Source: Candidatus Bathycorpusculum hydrogenotrophicum (GTDB lineage: Archaea; Thermoproteota; Bathyarchaeia; Bathyarchaeales; Bathycorpusculaceae). Taken from it: DNA of 32,814 bases. Each line of letters opens with the position of its first letter. The stretch's first letter is position 1. Shown here one piece after another: positions 24,946-32,712 of the stretch. The stretch spans positions 1-32,814 of the forward strand of contig WRCX01000016.1 in NCBI GenBank assembly GCA_009783705.1, read 5' to 3'. The position numbers and the translations under genes are program-made. The notes under the pieces were generated by a model that was not told the DNA's origin, did not search any database, and was given only the letters and a program-made list of their open reading frames with translations.

Positions 24946-25659
24946 TTAGGCTTTTTTCATGGCTTGGGTTTTTTGTTCTTTGGGTAGTTTTTCAATTGCG
25001 TATCGCAGGGCTGTTCGGGGCATGGTTGATTTGTTTTTGATAACGTAGGCTAAGATTTCGGTGGGGTGTTTTTCTGTTTGGGCTTTTAGCAGCCAGCCAT
25101 ATCCTTTTTGTACTAAATCATCTGTGTCGGTTAGAAGCAGGTCGCTGATTTTAAGGGACTCATCTAAGAATAGACCTTTTTTTGCGGGGACGATGAGTGT
25201 TACTGCGGCGGCGCGTCTGAGCCAGCGGTTGGGGGATTTTGCCCAAACCATAAGGGTACCCACTTGTTGGGGGAATTTCATCATGAAATCGCCCACGGTG
25301 TGGTTGCAAAAAGTGTCACATTTAGCCCAATTGTCGATATAGGTATCAATCCAGCGTTCAAAAGTAATCAGGTCGTCTGGTTGGAATTGGTCAACGATTT
25401 TTGGCAACCACTCGGCGGCAACAAAGGCTTCTTCCATAACACCTGAGCTGAGGAGTGTTTCGCAGAGTGCAAAAATCTCGGGTTTGCTTAAATTTTTGAT
25501 GTTGTTTGTCCAGTTTTTGCAACTGATTTGGTGTGTGGTAGAATTTTTGACCCCATAGGTGATTATGGGTTCTTTGAAGTAACGTTTAGCTCCTTCTTGG
25601 GTTTGGGGGTCGGCGTTGGCTTTTAATTCTTCACGAAGCTGCGCTATGATTTGGCTCAT
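24946..25659 (-). CDS. AlkD-like DNA alkylation repair protein
   Basis: AlkD-type proteins are HEAT-repeat DNA glycosylases that remove alkylated bases. The 237-residue protein matches the family throughout: KRYFKEPIITYGVKNSTTHQ, IDNWAKCDTFCNHTVGDFM (the WD-CD region, whose Asp is the presumed catalytic residue), SPNRWLRRAAAVTLIVPAKK, LVQKGYGWLLKA and MPRTALRYAIEKLP. TTG 25665 and ATG 25659 are both possible starts; a TATA-like ATTTTATTCA on the minus strand (25681-25690) lies about 26 nt from the ATG, favouring a leaderless start. It sits inside the glycan region with no visible functional link. Its coding strand is A/C-rich. Confidence 0.92.
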   Translation of the reverse strand: MSQIIAQLREELKANADPQTQEGAKRYFKEPIITYGVKNSTTHQISCKNWTNNIKNLSKPEIFALCETLLSSGVMEEAFVAAEWLPKIVDQFQPDDLITFERWIDTYIDNWAKCDTFCNHTVGDFMMKFPQQVGTLMVWAKSPNRWLRRAAAVTLIVPAKKGLFLDESLKISDLLLTDTDDLVQKGYGWLLKAQTEKHPTEILAYVIKNKSTMPRTALRYAIEKLPKEQKTQAMKKA

Positions 25660-25680
25660 AGTCAAAAATACGGATGCAGA

Positions 25681-25690
25681 TGAATAAAAT
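25681..25690 (-). promoter_or_regulatory. TATA box for the AlkD-like gene
   Basis: On the minus strand this reads ATTTTATTCA, centred about 26 nt from ATG 25659. It implies a leaderless or nearly leaderless transcript. Confidence 0.5.
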
Positions 25691-25695
25691 TGTTA

Positions 25696-25707
25696 TGCAT
25701 ATATGCA
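25696..25707. promoter_or_regulatory. 12-bp palindrome in the divergent AlkD/oxidoreductase region
   Basis: TGCATATATGCA is a perfect palindrome directly upstream of the AlkD-like TATA box. ATGCACAG (25722) and ATGCATATGTG (25764) nearby carry related half-sites. This could be an operator for a dimeric regulator of the divergent genes, but short AT-rich palindromes also arise by chance. Confidence 0.35.
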
Positions 25708-25869
25708 CAATAAGAACTGAGATGCACAGTAATAATTGAGCAGACAAAATGTGTTGCGGTAATAATGCATATGTGTTTGTGTAAGATTTTAATGAGCTGA
25801 CCAGCGTCCTTTTGTTTAGTTTTGAGGTTACTGATTTTTTTGTGTGATAATTTGGTAGTGAGTGATTCT

Positions 25870-26859
25870 ATGGTTAGGGTTGGTGTTGTGGGTTTGGGTA
25901 AGATGGGTATTATGCATGCTTGTCTGTTAAGCACGTTTGCTAATGTTGAGGTTGGGGCTTTGTGTGATAAGAGCCGCTTAATGCGCAAAATAGCTAAGGG
26001 GGCTTTTCGGGGGGCTCAAATCACCGATACTTTGGAGGGGTTTTCGGGGTTGGATCTTGATGCCATCTATGTTCTAACACCCATACCGTCACACTATAGC
26101 ATAATTAAGCAGATTTATGATGCGGATCTTGTGAAGAATATATTTGTTGAAAAAACGCTCACCTCTAACTATAGTCATTCTGCTGAGTTGTGTGCGCTCT
26201 CTGAGCAACATCAGAAGGAGGGCATCACCATGGTGGGCTATATGAAGCGCTTCGGAGTTACTTTTAATCAAGCTAAACAGCTCTTAGAAAAAGAAGTGCT
26301 AGGTGAGTTGGAGAGTTTTGAGGCCTATGCGTTTTCCTCAGATTTTGCCGATGCACCCTCAGGTTCTACGTTATCAAAGGCGCGGGGCGGGGTTATTGAG
26401 GATCTGGGTTCGCATGTGGTTGATTTGGCAGAGTGGCTTTTTGGCGACCTCAAAGTCACAGAAACAAAAGTCAACTCACAGATTTCGCTTGGTTCAGAGG
26501 ATGATATAGGTTTTAGTGTTACCAACAAAGAGGGCTTAGTGGGGCATTTTGAGGTTTCTTGGCGCAAAAACAATTATCGTATGCCTGAATTTGGGTTATC
26601 AATCCAAGGCACAAAAGGCACCTTGGATGTTAATGACGACGTGGTTAAATTAACTCTTAGTGGTTCTGTGCCAAAGAGGTGGTATCGTCATGATATGGCT
26701 GATAATGTGGGTTTTCTCTTAGGTGGACCGGAATATTACCGTGAAAACCAGCAGTTCATCCATGCTCTAATCAAAGGAGAACCCACTGAATCAAGTTTCA
26801 AAAACACTCTCAAGGTGGATTATATTTTAGAGCAGGTAAGGCAGCAGGCAAATGAGTAA
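25870..26859 (+). CDS. Gfo/Idh/MocA-family oxidoreductase
   Basis: These NAD(P)-dependent enzymes oxidise or reduce sugars, often at C3 of nucleotide sugars. From ATG 25870 the protein has 329 residues. The Rossmann motif is GVVGLGKMG, the second domain opens near VEKTLTSNY (the EKP-like Lys), and GGVIEDLGSHVVDLAEWLFGD carries the usual Asp and His. LDVNDDVVKLTLSGS belongs to the C-terminal sheet. The frame is open from 25822. GTGAG upstream is a weak Shine-Dalgarno motif. It overlaps the next gene by 8 nt. It may make the keto-sugar used by the DegT aminotransferase, as in other envelope-sugar pathways; that link is inference. Confidence 0.93.
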   Translation: MVRVGVVGLGKMGIMHACLLSTFANVEVGALCDKSRLMRKIAKGAFRGAQITDTLEGFSGLDLDAIYVLTPIPSHYSIIKQIYDADLVKNIFVEKTLTSNYSHSAELCALSEQHQKEGITMVGYMKRFGVTFNQAKQLLEKEVLGELESFEAYAFSSDFADAPSGSTLSKARGGVIEDLGSHVVDLAEWLFGDLKVTETKVNSQISLGSEDDIGFSVTNKEGLVGHFEVSWRKNNYRMPEFGLSIQGTKGTLDVNDDVVKLTLSGSVPKRWYRHDMADNVGFLLGGPEYYRENQQFIHALIKGEPTESSFKNTLKVDYILEQVRQQANE

Positions 26860-27769
26860 ACAGCTAAGTTTGTTTGTCGGGGATAATCCCTTTCATGGTA
26901 TTAGCCATCTTTCTCAGCAGAAAGCAAGAGAACGCAGTTTGGATCAATCTCAAAAAAGTGCTCAGCAACAGGCAGCTCGTATAGTTGAGCGTGCTGTTGA
27001 GTGTGGTGCAGAGGGGTTTATGTTTAGTGTCGATGAAGTCACCCTTTCAATAATCAAGCAGCTTCAAAAAAACCCCAACGCCTCCAAGGTGCGTCTATAC
27101 GCTATTGCGCCTTATGCTTATGAGTATGTTCGAAAAGCTACTCAGACAGGGGGTGTGTCGGGGTTAGCTATGAATTTGGCTAAAGAGATGGTTTTCTCAT
27201 CCAACGCCAAAGTCCTTGCCTCAAATATAGGCGGGCTTGCACGCTTTAACCTCTTAGCGCTACTCAAAACCTATACAGCCTACGAGTTATCACGCATAAA
27301 AAATGCTTCTTCAGCCAACAACAACAGTAACGTAAAGTTGGAGGCGTTTATGCTTCATGAGATTGTTACTGATATGGCCTTAGCGCTCAATATGGAGACG
27401 CTTTTTAGGGGTTATATAGATTTTCTTGAGAGCCGCCATATTCGTCCTGGGTTTGAGACACGTAACTTTTCGATTTTGGTTGATAAATTTAGGGATTGGG
27501 ATATTGATTTAGGCAAGTTAACGTTAACGGCTTCATTTAACAAGGTGGGGTTTCAAATGTGTCCCACAAAGCAACAATGTGAAGAGGCGCTCAAACGTGC
27601 CAGCGGTGCGGAGGTTATAGCTATGAGTGTTTTGGCGGCGGGATATCTCAAACCAGCCGAAGCTGTTGGCTACTTGGCAAATCTAGATGGGTTAAGTGGG
27701 GCGGTTATTGGCGTCTCGGGGGAACAGCAGGCAACAGAGACGTTTCGAGTTTTCCGAGAAGGCCGCTAA
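26852..27769 (+). CDS. TIM-barrel-like protein of unknown function, coupled to the oxidoreductase
   Basis: I do not recognise a named family. The 305-residue soluble protein starts SLFVGDNPFHGISHLSQQKA and runs as alternating strands and helices: AEGFMFSVDEVTLSIIKQL, VRLYAIAPYAYEYVRK, AKVLASNIGGLARF, LEAFMLHEIVTDMALAL, TLTASFNKVGFQMCP, AEVIAMSVLAAGYLKP and LSGAVIGVSGEQQATETF. This fits an (alpha/beta)8 barrel with a phosphate-binding-like glycine turn near the end. No cysteine cluster suggests a radical enzyme. The 8-nt overlap with the Gfo/Idh gene points to a joint step, perhaps aldol or isomerase chemistry on the same sugar; this is inference. Confidence 0.75.
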   Translation: MSKQLSLFVGDNPFHGISHLSQQKARERSLDQSQKSAQQQAARIVERAVECGAEGFMFSVDEVTLSIIKQLQKNPNASKVRLYAIAPYAYEYVRKATQTGGVSGLAMNLAKEMVFSSNAKVLASNIGGLARFNLLALLKTYTAYELSRIKNASSANNNSNVKLEAFMLHEIVTDMALALNMETLFRGYIDFLESRHIRPGFETRNFSILVDKFRDWDIDLGKLTLTASFNKVGFQMCPTKQQCEEALKRASGAEVIAMSVLAAGYLKPAEAVGYLANLDGLSGAVIGVSGEQQATETFRVFREGR

Positions 27770-27782
27770 CGGGGGTTTAGGT

Positions 27783-28967
27783 TTGGTTTGGCTACTACTG
27801 CCACTATTGTTTGTTTGGGTGGGAGTGGGGATAGTGTTTTTTGGTGTTCCAGGTCTCTATTTTTTGTATATGAGGCAATGTTCGCAGAGAAAATGGGATC
27901 TTGACATCGACTCTGATTTTTTGCCCTCGGTGTCTATTCTTATTCCGGTTTATAATGAGCAACAGATTATTGGTTTAAAACTTGAAAATCTTGCCAAAGT
28001 AGTCTATCCAGCTGAAAAGATGGAAGTTATTGTTGTCAATGATGCCTCATCCGATGACACGCTAAAAATTGTAGCGCAGTACATCTCAGAACACCGTTTG
28101 CAATTTAGAGTTAGAGTTTTTGATAGTCAAGAGCATCTGGGAAAAACAGGGTGTTTAAATCAAGTTCTAAAAACTATTCAATCCGAGATTGTTATAATTT
28201 CTGATGCGGATTGTTTTTGGCCCAAAGATATACTCCAAAAATCGCTTGGCTATCTCTCCGATCCAAGCGTTGGCGCCATAACTGCACGTGAACAGCTTCT
28301 AAACGCCGGTGACACCTGGGTAACACGGGGCGAGCAGACCTACAATAACACTGTTCAGGCAATACGTATAGGCGAGTCAAAACTGTACTCGACGCTTTTC
28401 TTTCAAGGCGGCTTTGCAGCCTACAAAAAAAGTCTGCTAAACAAATTCAATCACGCTACTGATGACTCGGGAACCGCTCTGGATATAATCCAAACCAATA
28501 AACGTACCCTGCTGATTCCCGAAATTGGCTTTTTTACCATCAGCCCCACAGCTTGGCAAGACAAATTCACCATAAAAATTCGACGCGCAAGCCATCTCCA
28601 ACAACTCTGGGCAAGATGCCTCAACCTGCTAATTCAGGGTAAGCTTTTGATGCCCAAACGCATCGCCATACCTGAGATCATTCTGCACCTGTTCAACCCT
28701 TTGCTCTTAGTTGTGTTGGTGGCGTTAACAATAGCAGTTATGGTTAGCTATCCTTTTTTGGCGCTGGGTATACTTGTAGTGCTTGGGGTGGTGTTTGCGG
28801 TTAAAAAAACCCAAACAACCGCAATAGAACTGATTCAAAACAACATTATTTTGTTGACTGCATTGATGTCTTTTTTGGCAAAACGCAAATTTAGATTCTG
28901 GAAACCCGTTGAGGGCGCCCGCTCTGCTCTAAACAAACAAATGCTCCAAGAAAAACAACTAATCTAA
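27783..28967 (+). CDS. Membrane-bound GT2 glycosyltransferase
   Basis: The 394-residue protein has one N-terminal transmembrane segment (WLLLPLLFVWVGVGIVFFG), a cytoplasmic GT-A domain and two C-terminal hydrophobic segments near 305-350 (LLLVVLVALTIAVMV, LALGILVVLGVVFAV). The catalytic domain shows SVSILIPVYNEQQIIGLKLE, VIVVNDASSDDTLKI, ISDADCFWPKDI (DxD), FFQGGFAAYKKSL and TDDSGTALDII. The last element resembles the TED region, and RASHLQQLW takes the place of the QxxRW motif of processive synthases. It could elongate the lipid-linked glycan. The frame is open from 27696 inside the upstream gene, but TTG 27783, 14 bases after that stop and close behind a GGGGG run, is preferred. Codons shift to A/C-ending towards the 3' end. 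Confidence 0.88.
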   Translation: MVWLLLPLLFVWVGVGIVFFGVPGLYFLYMRQCSQRKWDLDIDSDFLPSVSILIPVYNEQQIIGLKLENLAKVVYPAEKMEVIVVNDASSDDTLKIVAQYISEHRLQFRVRVFDSQEHLGKTGCLNQVLKTIQSEIVIISDADCFWPKDILQKSLGYLSDPSVGAITAREQLLNAGDTWVTRGEQTYNNTVQAIRIGESKLYSTLFFQGGFAAYKKSLLNKFNHATDDSGTALDIIQTNKRTLLIPEIGFFTISPTAWQDKFTIKIRRASHLQQLWARCLNLLIQGKLLMPKRIAIPEIILHLFNPLLLVVLVALTIAVMVSYPFLALGILVVLGVVFAVKKTQTTAIELIQNNIILLTALMSFLAKRKFRFWKPVEGARSALNKQMLQEKQLI

Positions 28968-29032
28968 CAACAACACCAACACCAACCAAGCAAGCGTGTA
29001 ATTTTGAGTTTATTTGAATTTGAGGGGATAGT

Positions 29033-29944
29033 TTGGATTCGCAGATTGGGGTTACGGTGGGGCTGTGTGTAAAAAATGGTGCCGCAATCATCAAAACAGC
29101 GCTGGAGAGTCTTTGTATGCAGACGTTTCCATCACACAATATTGAGGTAATTGTGGTTGATGGTAACAGTAAAGATGGTACTTTGCAGATAATTAAAGCC
29201 AAGCTCAAATCGGGTTTTGGTAAGATACAGATTTTTCGAGAAACTCAGGGGTTAGGTATTGCTCGTCAGATGGTTATAGAGAAAGCCAGCGGTAAATACA
29301 TTGTTTGGCTTGATGCGGATATGATTCTTGCGCCTGACTATTTGGAGAATCAAGTTTTGTTTATGGAACAAAACCCAGACGTTGGAATTGCCGGTGGAAC
29401 CTATACACTCCATATTGGTCATGGATTAGCGGCGGATCTGGAAAATGTTGCTTATGCGGTGGATTCGGTTTTTGGCCGTCCTGGCAGGGCATCTAAATAT
29501 GGTTTTTTACCGGGAGCTGAGGGCGCAATCTATCGCGTGGAAGCCGTTCGTCAAGTCGGCGGCTTTGACACCAAAATAAATGGTGCTGCTGAGGATACTG
29601 ATTTAGCTTATCGCGTTAGAACAAAGGGCTGGCAGTTAGCAATGACTCAGGAGAGATTCACTGAGTCCACTCGGGCTTCTTGGCAGTCGCTTTGGAACCA
29701 ATATGTTTGGTATGGGCGCGGCGGACACTACATCTACCACAAAGACCCATGCTCGGTAAATCTTTTACAAATGACCCCTATGGCAGGGTTTATAGCAGGC
29801 ATACTGCGCGCTCCTGGCGCGTATCTGTTAACGCATAACAGTGCGTTTTTCTTGCTGCCGATGCACTATACCTACAAGCGTATAGCTTGGTTTTACGGTT
29901 TTTGTAATGCGCATCTAAACGGATATGGCCACAAACTCAACTAG
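29033..29944 (+). CDS. GT2 glycosyltransferase (paralogue 1)
   Basis: This 303-residue protein has a GT-A domain with VTVGLCVKNGAAIIKTALES, IEVIVVDGNSKDGTLQIIK, YIVWLDADMILAPDYLE (DxD) and GGFDTKINGAAEDTDLAYRV (the ED acceptor region). The C-terminal part (about 245-295) has two weakly hydrophobic segments (MTPMAGFIAGILRAPGAYL and SAFFLLPMHYTYKRIAWF) that probably lie on the membrane. GAGGGG at 29022-29027 supports the TTG start at 29033. It is clearly paralogous to the next gene over its whole length, so the pair arose by duplication. The two may add successive sugars of the surface glycan. Confidence 0.93.
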   Translation: MDSQIGVTVGLCVKNGAAIIKTALESLCMQTFPSHNIEVIVVDGNSKDGTLQIIKAKLKSGFGKIQIFRETQGLGIARQMVIEKASGKYIVWLDADMILAPDYLENQVLFMEQNPDVGIAGGTYTLHIGHGLAADLENVAYAVDSVFGRPGRASKYGFLPGAEGAIYRVEAVRQVGGFDTKINGAAEDTDLAYRVRTKGWQLAMTQERFTESTRASWQSLWNQYVWYGRGGHYIYHKDPCSVNLLQMTPMAGFIAGILRAPGAYLLTHNSAFFLLPMHYTYKRIAWFYGFCNAHLNGYGHKLN

Positions 29945-30053
29945 CCCTTAGCATATTTTGGTATGTCTGCTTGGCAGTTAACTGGTTGGCTGATCGGTCT
30001 ATGGGACTTGTGGTTTGTTGTGGTTTGTTTTTTGAGGTTGGTTAGGCGATTGC

Positions 30054-30953
30054 ATGGATCCGCTTTTGACGGTGGGTATTTGTGTTCGTAATGGTGAGGC
30101 TTTTCTCTCAGATGCTGTGGAGAGTATTCTTGTGCAGGATTATGCTCAAGAAAGGCTTCAGATTATCTTTGTTGATGATGGCAGTCAAGATAGAACGCCT
30201 GAGATAATTAGCCGCTATAGGGTTATGTTGGGTAGCAGAGTAAAGGCGTTTAGAACTTCTGGTCAGGGTTTAGGGCATGCGCGAAACTGTATTGTGAAAA
30301 ATGCTGATGGGGAATTCATTCTCTTTGTTGATGCCGATGAGATCCTAACGCCTGGTTATGTAAGAGTGCAAGTTGGAGTTATGCAGAAGAATCTCAAGGT
30401 GGGGATAACTGCTGGGGTCTTCAAGCTGGTTTTGGGCAATAGTATTTTAAATCTTGAAATTGCGCCTCATATTGTTAATCAGAAGAGTTTTGGTAGGCCC
30501 AAGAGTTTTCTTTGGAAAACAGATAAGCTTGTGGGTACAGGCGGCACGACTTTTCGCACTCTTGCTGTGCTGCAGGCTGGGGGGTTTGATGAGAGCATCA
30601 AAGGTGCGGGGGAGGATACGGATTTAGTTTTGCGTATAAGAAAGGCGGGGTGGCAGCTTGAGGCTAATGCTGCAGAATTCTATGAGCTACATGGCGGCTT
30701 ATCTACGCCTAGAGATCTTTGGAGGAAATATTTTTGGTATGGGTATGGTTGTCAAAAAAGTTTTGTGCAGACTCGGGAGGGTTTTTCTTTTCCGCGGATG
30801 TCACCTATGGCGGGGTTAGTTACTGGGGTGCTTTATTCGTTTGCGGCGTATAGGTTTTTGCGCCAAAAACAGATGTTTTTATTGCCATTGCATTTTGGGT
30901 TTAAGCATACCGCTTGGGCAACTGGGTTTATGAAGGGTCAACTTGAAAAATAA
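30054..30953 (+). CDS. GT2 glycosyltransferase (paralogue 2)
   Basis: This 299-residue GT2 enzyme shows LTVGICVRNGEAFLSDAVES, IIFVDDGSQDRTPEIISRY, FILFVDADEILTPGYVRV (DxD) and GGFDESIKGAGEDTDLVLRI. It ends with SPMAGLVTGVLYSFAAYRF and FLLPLHFGFKHTAWATGF, matching the end of the upstream paralogue. Substitutions around the nucleotide and acceptor sites (VDDGSQD against VDGNSKD) suggest a changed substrate. ATG 30054 has only weak upstream signals (GAGGTTGG, 12 bases before). It is the last plus-strand gene of the glycan region and runs towards the GH5 gene with 31 bases between stops. Confidence 0.93.
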   Translation: MDPLLTVGICVRNGEAFLSDAVESILVQDYAQERLQIIFVDDGSQDRTPEIISRYRVMLGSRVKAFRTSGQGLGHARNCIVKNADGEFILFVDADEILTPGYVRVQVGVMQKNLKVGITAGVFKLVLGNSILNLEIAPHIVNQKSFGRPKSFLWKTDKLVGTGGTTFRTLAVLQAGGFDESIKGAGEDTDLVLRIRKAGWQLEANAAEFYELHGGLSTPRDLWRKYFWYGYGCQKSFVQTREGFSFPRMSPMAGLVTGVLYSFAAYRFLRQKQMFLLPLHFGFKHTAWATGFMKGQLEK

Positions 30954-30976
30954 ATAGAGTTAAACAAAAGGGAAAA

Positions 30977-30992
30977 GATGGTGTTTACCATC
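30977..30992. terminator. Perfect hairpin at the GT2/GH5 convergent junction
   Basis: GATGGT (30977-30982) pairs perfectly with ACCATC (30987-30992) around GTTT. It begins 23 bases after the GT2 stop and overlaps the stop codon of the GH5 gene on the other strand, so it could end transcripts from both sides. Confidence 0.5.
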
Positions 30993-32685
30993 GGGATATA
31001 TACCATGCGTTGTTTTGGGGCCAGTAGAAGATTAGCCAGTGTCTGTAGAGGTATCCCCAGATGATGTTTTGAATTGGGTTCTCTAGGGGTACAGGGGTAG
31101 TTGAGGAGGCTGGGGTTGGGGTTGTTTGTGGTGATGTTGAGGCTGGGGGTTGGGGGATAGCTGCTGCGGCTGGTGTTTGGGTTGGTTGGGGGAGCAGTGA
31201 GGGTATTGTTGGAATAGTTAGTTGGGGTTGTTGGGAAGTTGGCTGAGGGGTAGTTGTTGCGGCGGCGGTGGGTTTGGGTGTTTCAGTTGGTTTTGTGGGT
31301 GTTTCGGTAGGTTTTATTGTTGTTGGTGGTGGGGTGGTGGTGGGTTTGGTGTTGTATGTGTTGATGTATGTTTGGCCCATGGTGTTTGGGGTGTAGTGGT
31401 TTGTGAGCATGGTTTCGCCGGAGTAGATGTTGCCTAGGCCTGTGTCGCTTAGCCAGTAGTATGCGCCTGCGCCGATGTTTAGGTCGTATTGGGCTTTTAG
31501 GAGGTTTTGCCACCAGGTGTAGTCGTTTTGTTTGTTGTTTGATTTTGTTAGGCAGGAGCCTTGTTCGTTTATGACTAGGGGTGCGTTGACGCCCATGGTT
31601 TTGATTGCAGTGGTTAGTTGGGTTTTGAGTCCGTCGTAGTCTGTTTTCCAGTAGGCTGTAAGATCAGTGGGTGCGTAGTAGTAGAGGTGAGTTGTGAACA
31701 CTAGATTTGTTGCTTGGGGTATGGCGGTTGTGATTTGGTTTGTCCAGCTTAGGTCGTTGCCCCAGGTGTTTGGGTGCCAGCCCATGTGCCACTGCATCAT
31801 GATTAGATTTGTGGCGCCTGTTGTGCGGATAGCGCTGTACATGGTTTTGAGGTATTGCATGTAGCCTTGGGGTATGGCGTCGTTGTCAGTGCCTAGGTTG
31901 GGTTCGTTCCAGGCTTCAAAGATGACGTTGGGGTAGTTTTTGTAGGTGTTTGCTATATCGGTCCAGAACCAGTGCCAGAATTCAAGTTCTTTGCCGTTGC
32001 TGTAGCCTGCATCGGTTAGGAAGCGTTGTGCGGGTTCGTCCCAGCCTTCTAGGGGTAGGCCTTGCCAGCCGTATCCTTGGCTTGCGTAGGGGTCTCCACC
32101 GAAACTGCTTGCGGAAGGTGTGAGCATGTAGGGGACAAGATCAACATATAGACCGTATTTGTCTGCAGTTTGAATTAGGGTGTGGAGATAGGCTTTGATG
32201 CTAATGGGGGTTGTTTGAGCGGAGTAGCTGATTGGGTCTTCTTGGGAGGGGGTGATGTTGTCGCGGTAGTACCAGCTGGGGTAGATAAAGACGCGGATAT
32301 AGTTTAGGTGCCATTGGTCTTTTAGGGTTTTAAAGGTTTGTTCCATGGTTTCTTGGGGGTGGTAGTTCCATTGGTTACTCCAGCTATCAGTTGTGTCTTG
32401 GTCCCAGAGGATAAGGTTTGGTGCAAATCCAGCAAGACCCATACCACGCAGATAAACCGAGTTTCCGTTAGTATCAAGAATATAGGCTCCGTTTGTATGC
32501 AGAGCCGATGCAACCCCTGCCGCTGTTGCTGTTGATGATGATGTGGATACCGTGACCTGTGCTTGGGTTAGAGAAACCGCTGCGAACAGGTTTAGGGCCA
32601 TTAATGCGATTATGATAAAAGCATGGTGTTTGGTGTGTTTTTTGGGGTTTAGGTTGAGGGTCTTTGCTAAATGGTGTGTATTCAT
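30985..32685 (-). CDS. Secreted GH5-like beta-glycanase (cellulase/mannanase type) with Pro/Thr linker
   Basis: GH5 enzymes cleave beta-glycans such as cellulose or mannan with a retaining mechanism. The 566-residue protein has a signal peptide (HAFIIIALMALNLFAAVSLT, cleavage near QAQ), a catalytic (alpha/beta)8 barrel at about 60-445, a Pro/Thr/Gln-rich linker (about 446-540) and a short aromatic C-terminus (WGYLYRHWLIFYWPQNNAW). The general acid/base is Glu261 in IFEAWNEPN, the nucleophile is Glu374 in VINEQGS, and THLYYY supplies the conserved His and Tyr between them. RGMGLAGF and IRVFIYPSWY are also typical. The signal peptide and linker suggest cell-surface or secreted action on plant or microbial polysaccharide. 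ATG 32685 is supported by an AT-rich TATA candidate. The coding strand is strongly A/C-rich. Confidence 0.93.
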   Translation of the reverse strand: MNTHHLAKTLNLNPKKHTKHHAFIIIALMALNLFAAVSLTQAQVTVSTSSSTATAAGVASALHTNGAYILDTNGNSVYLRGMGLAGFAPNLILWDQDTTDSWSNQWNYHPQETMEQTFKTLKDQWHLNYIRVFIYPSWYYRDNITPSQEDPISYSAQTTPISIKAYLHTLIQTADKYGLYVDLVPYMLTPSASSFGGDPYASQGYGWQGLPLEGWDEPAQRFLTDAGYSNGKELEFWHWFWTDIANTYKNYPNVIFEAWNEPNLGTDNDAIPQGYMQYLKTMYSAIRTTGATNLIMMQWHMGWHPNTWGNDLSWTNQITTAIPQATNLVFTTHLYYYAPTDLTAYWKTDYDGLKTQLTTAIKTMGVNAPLVINEQGSCLTKSNNKQNDYTWWQNLLKAQYDLNIGAGAYYWLSDTGLGNIYSGETMLTNHYTPNTMGQTYINTYNTKPTTTPPPTTIKPTETPTKPTETPKPTAAATTTPQPTSQQPQLTIPTIPSLLPQPTQTPAAAAIPQPPASTSPQTTPTPASSTTPVPLENPIQNIIWGYLYRHWLIFYWPQNNAWYISRW

Positions 32686-32702
32686 TTATTCTGTCTTGTC
32701 CC

Positions 32703-32712
32703 AAAATAATTT
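32703..32712 (-). promoter_or_regulatory. TATA-like box for the GH5 gene
   Basis: On the minus strand AAATTATTTT is centred 22-23 nt before ATG 32685, close to leaderless spacing. No Shine-Dalgarno motif precedes the ATG. The remaining 100 bases to the window end show no gene. Confidence 0.4.

Noticed and set aside
31222-31437. Gly/Cys/Trp-rich plus-strand ORF
   Set aside because: Shadow of the Pro/Thr linker of the GH5 gene.
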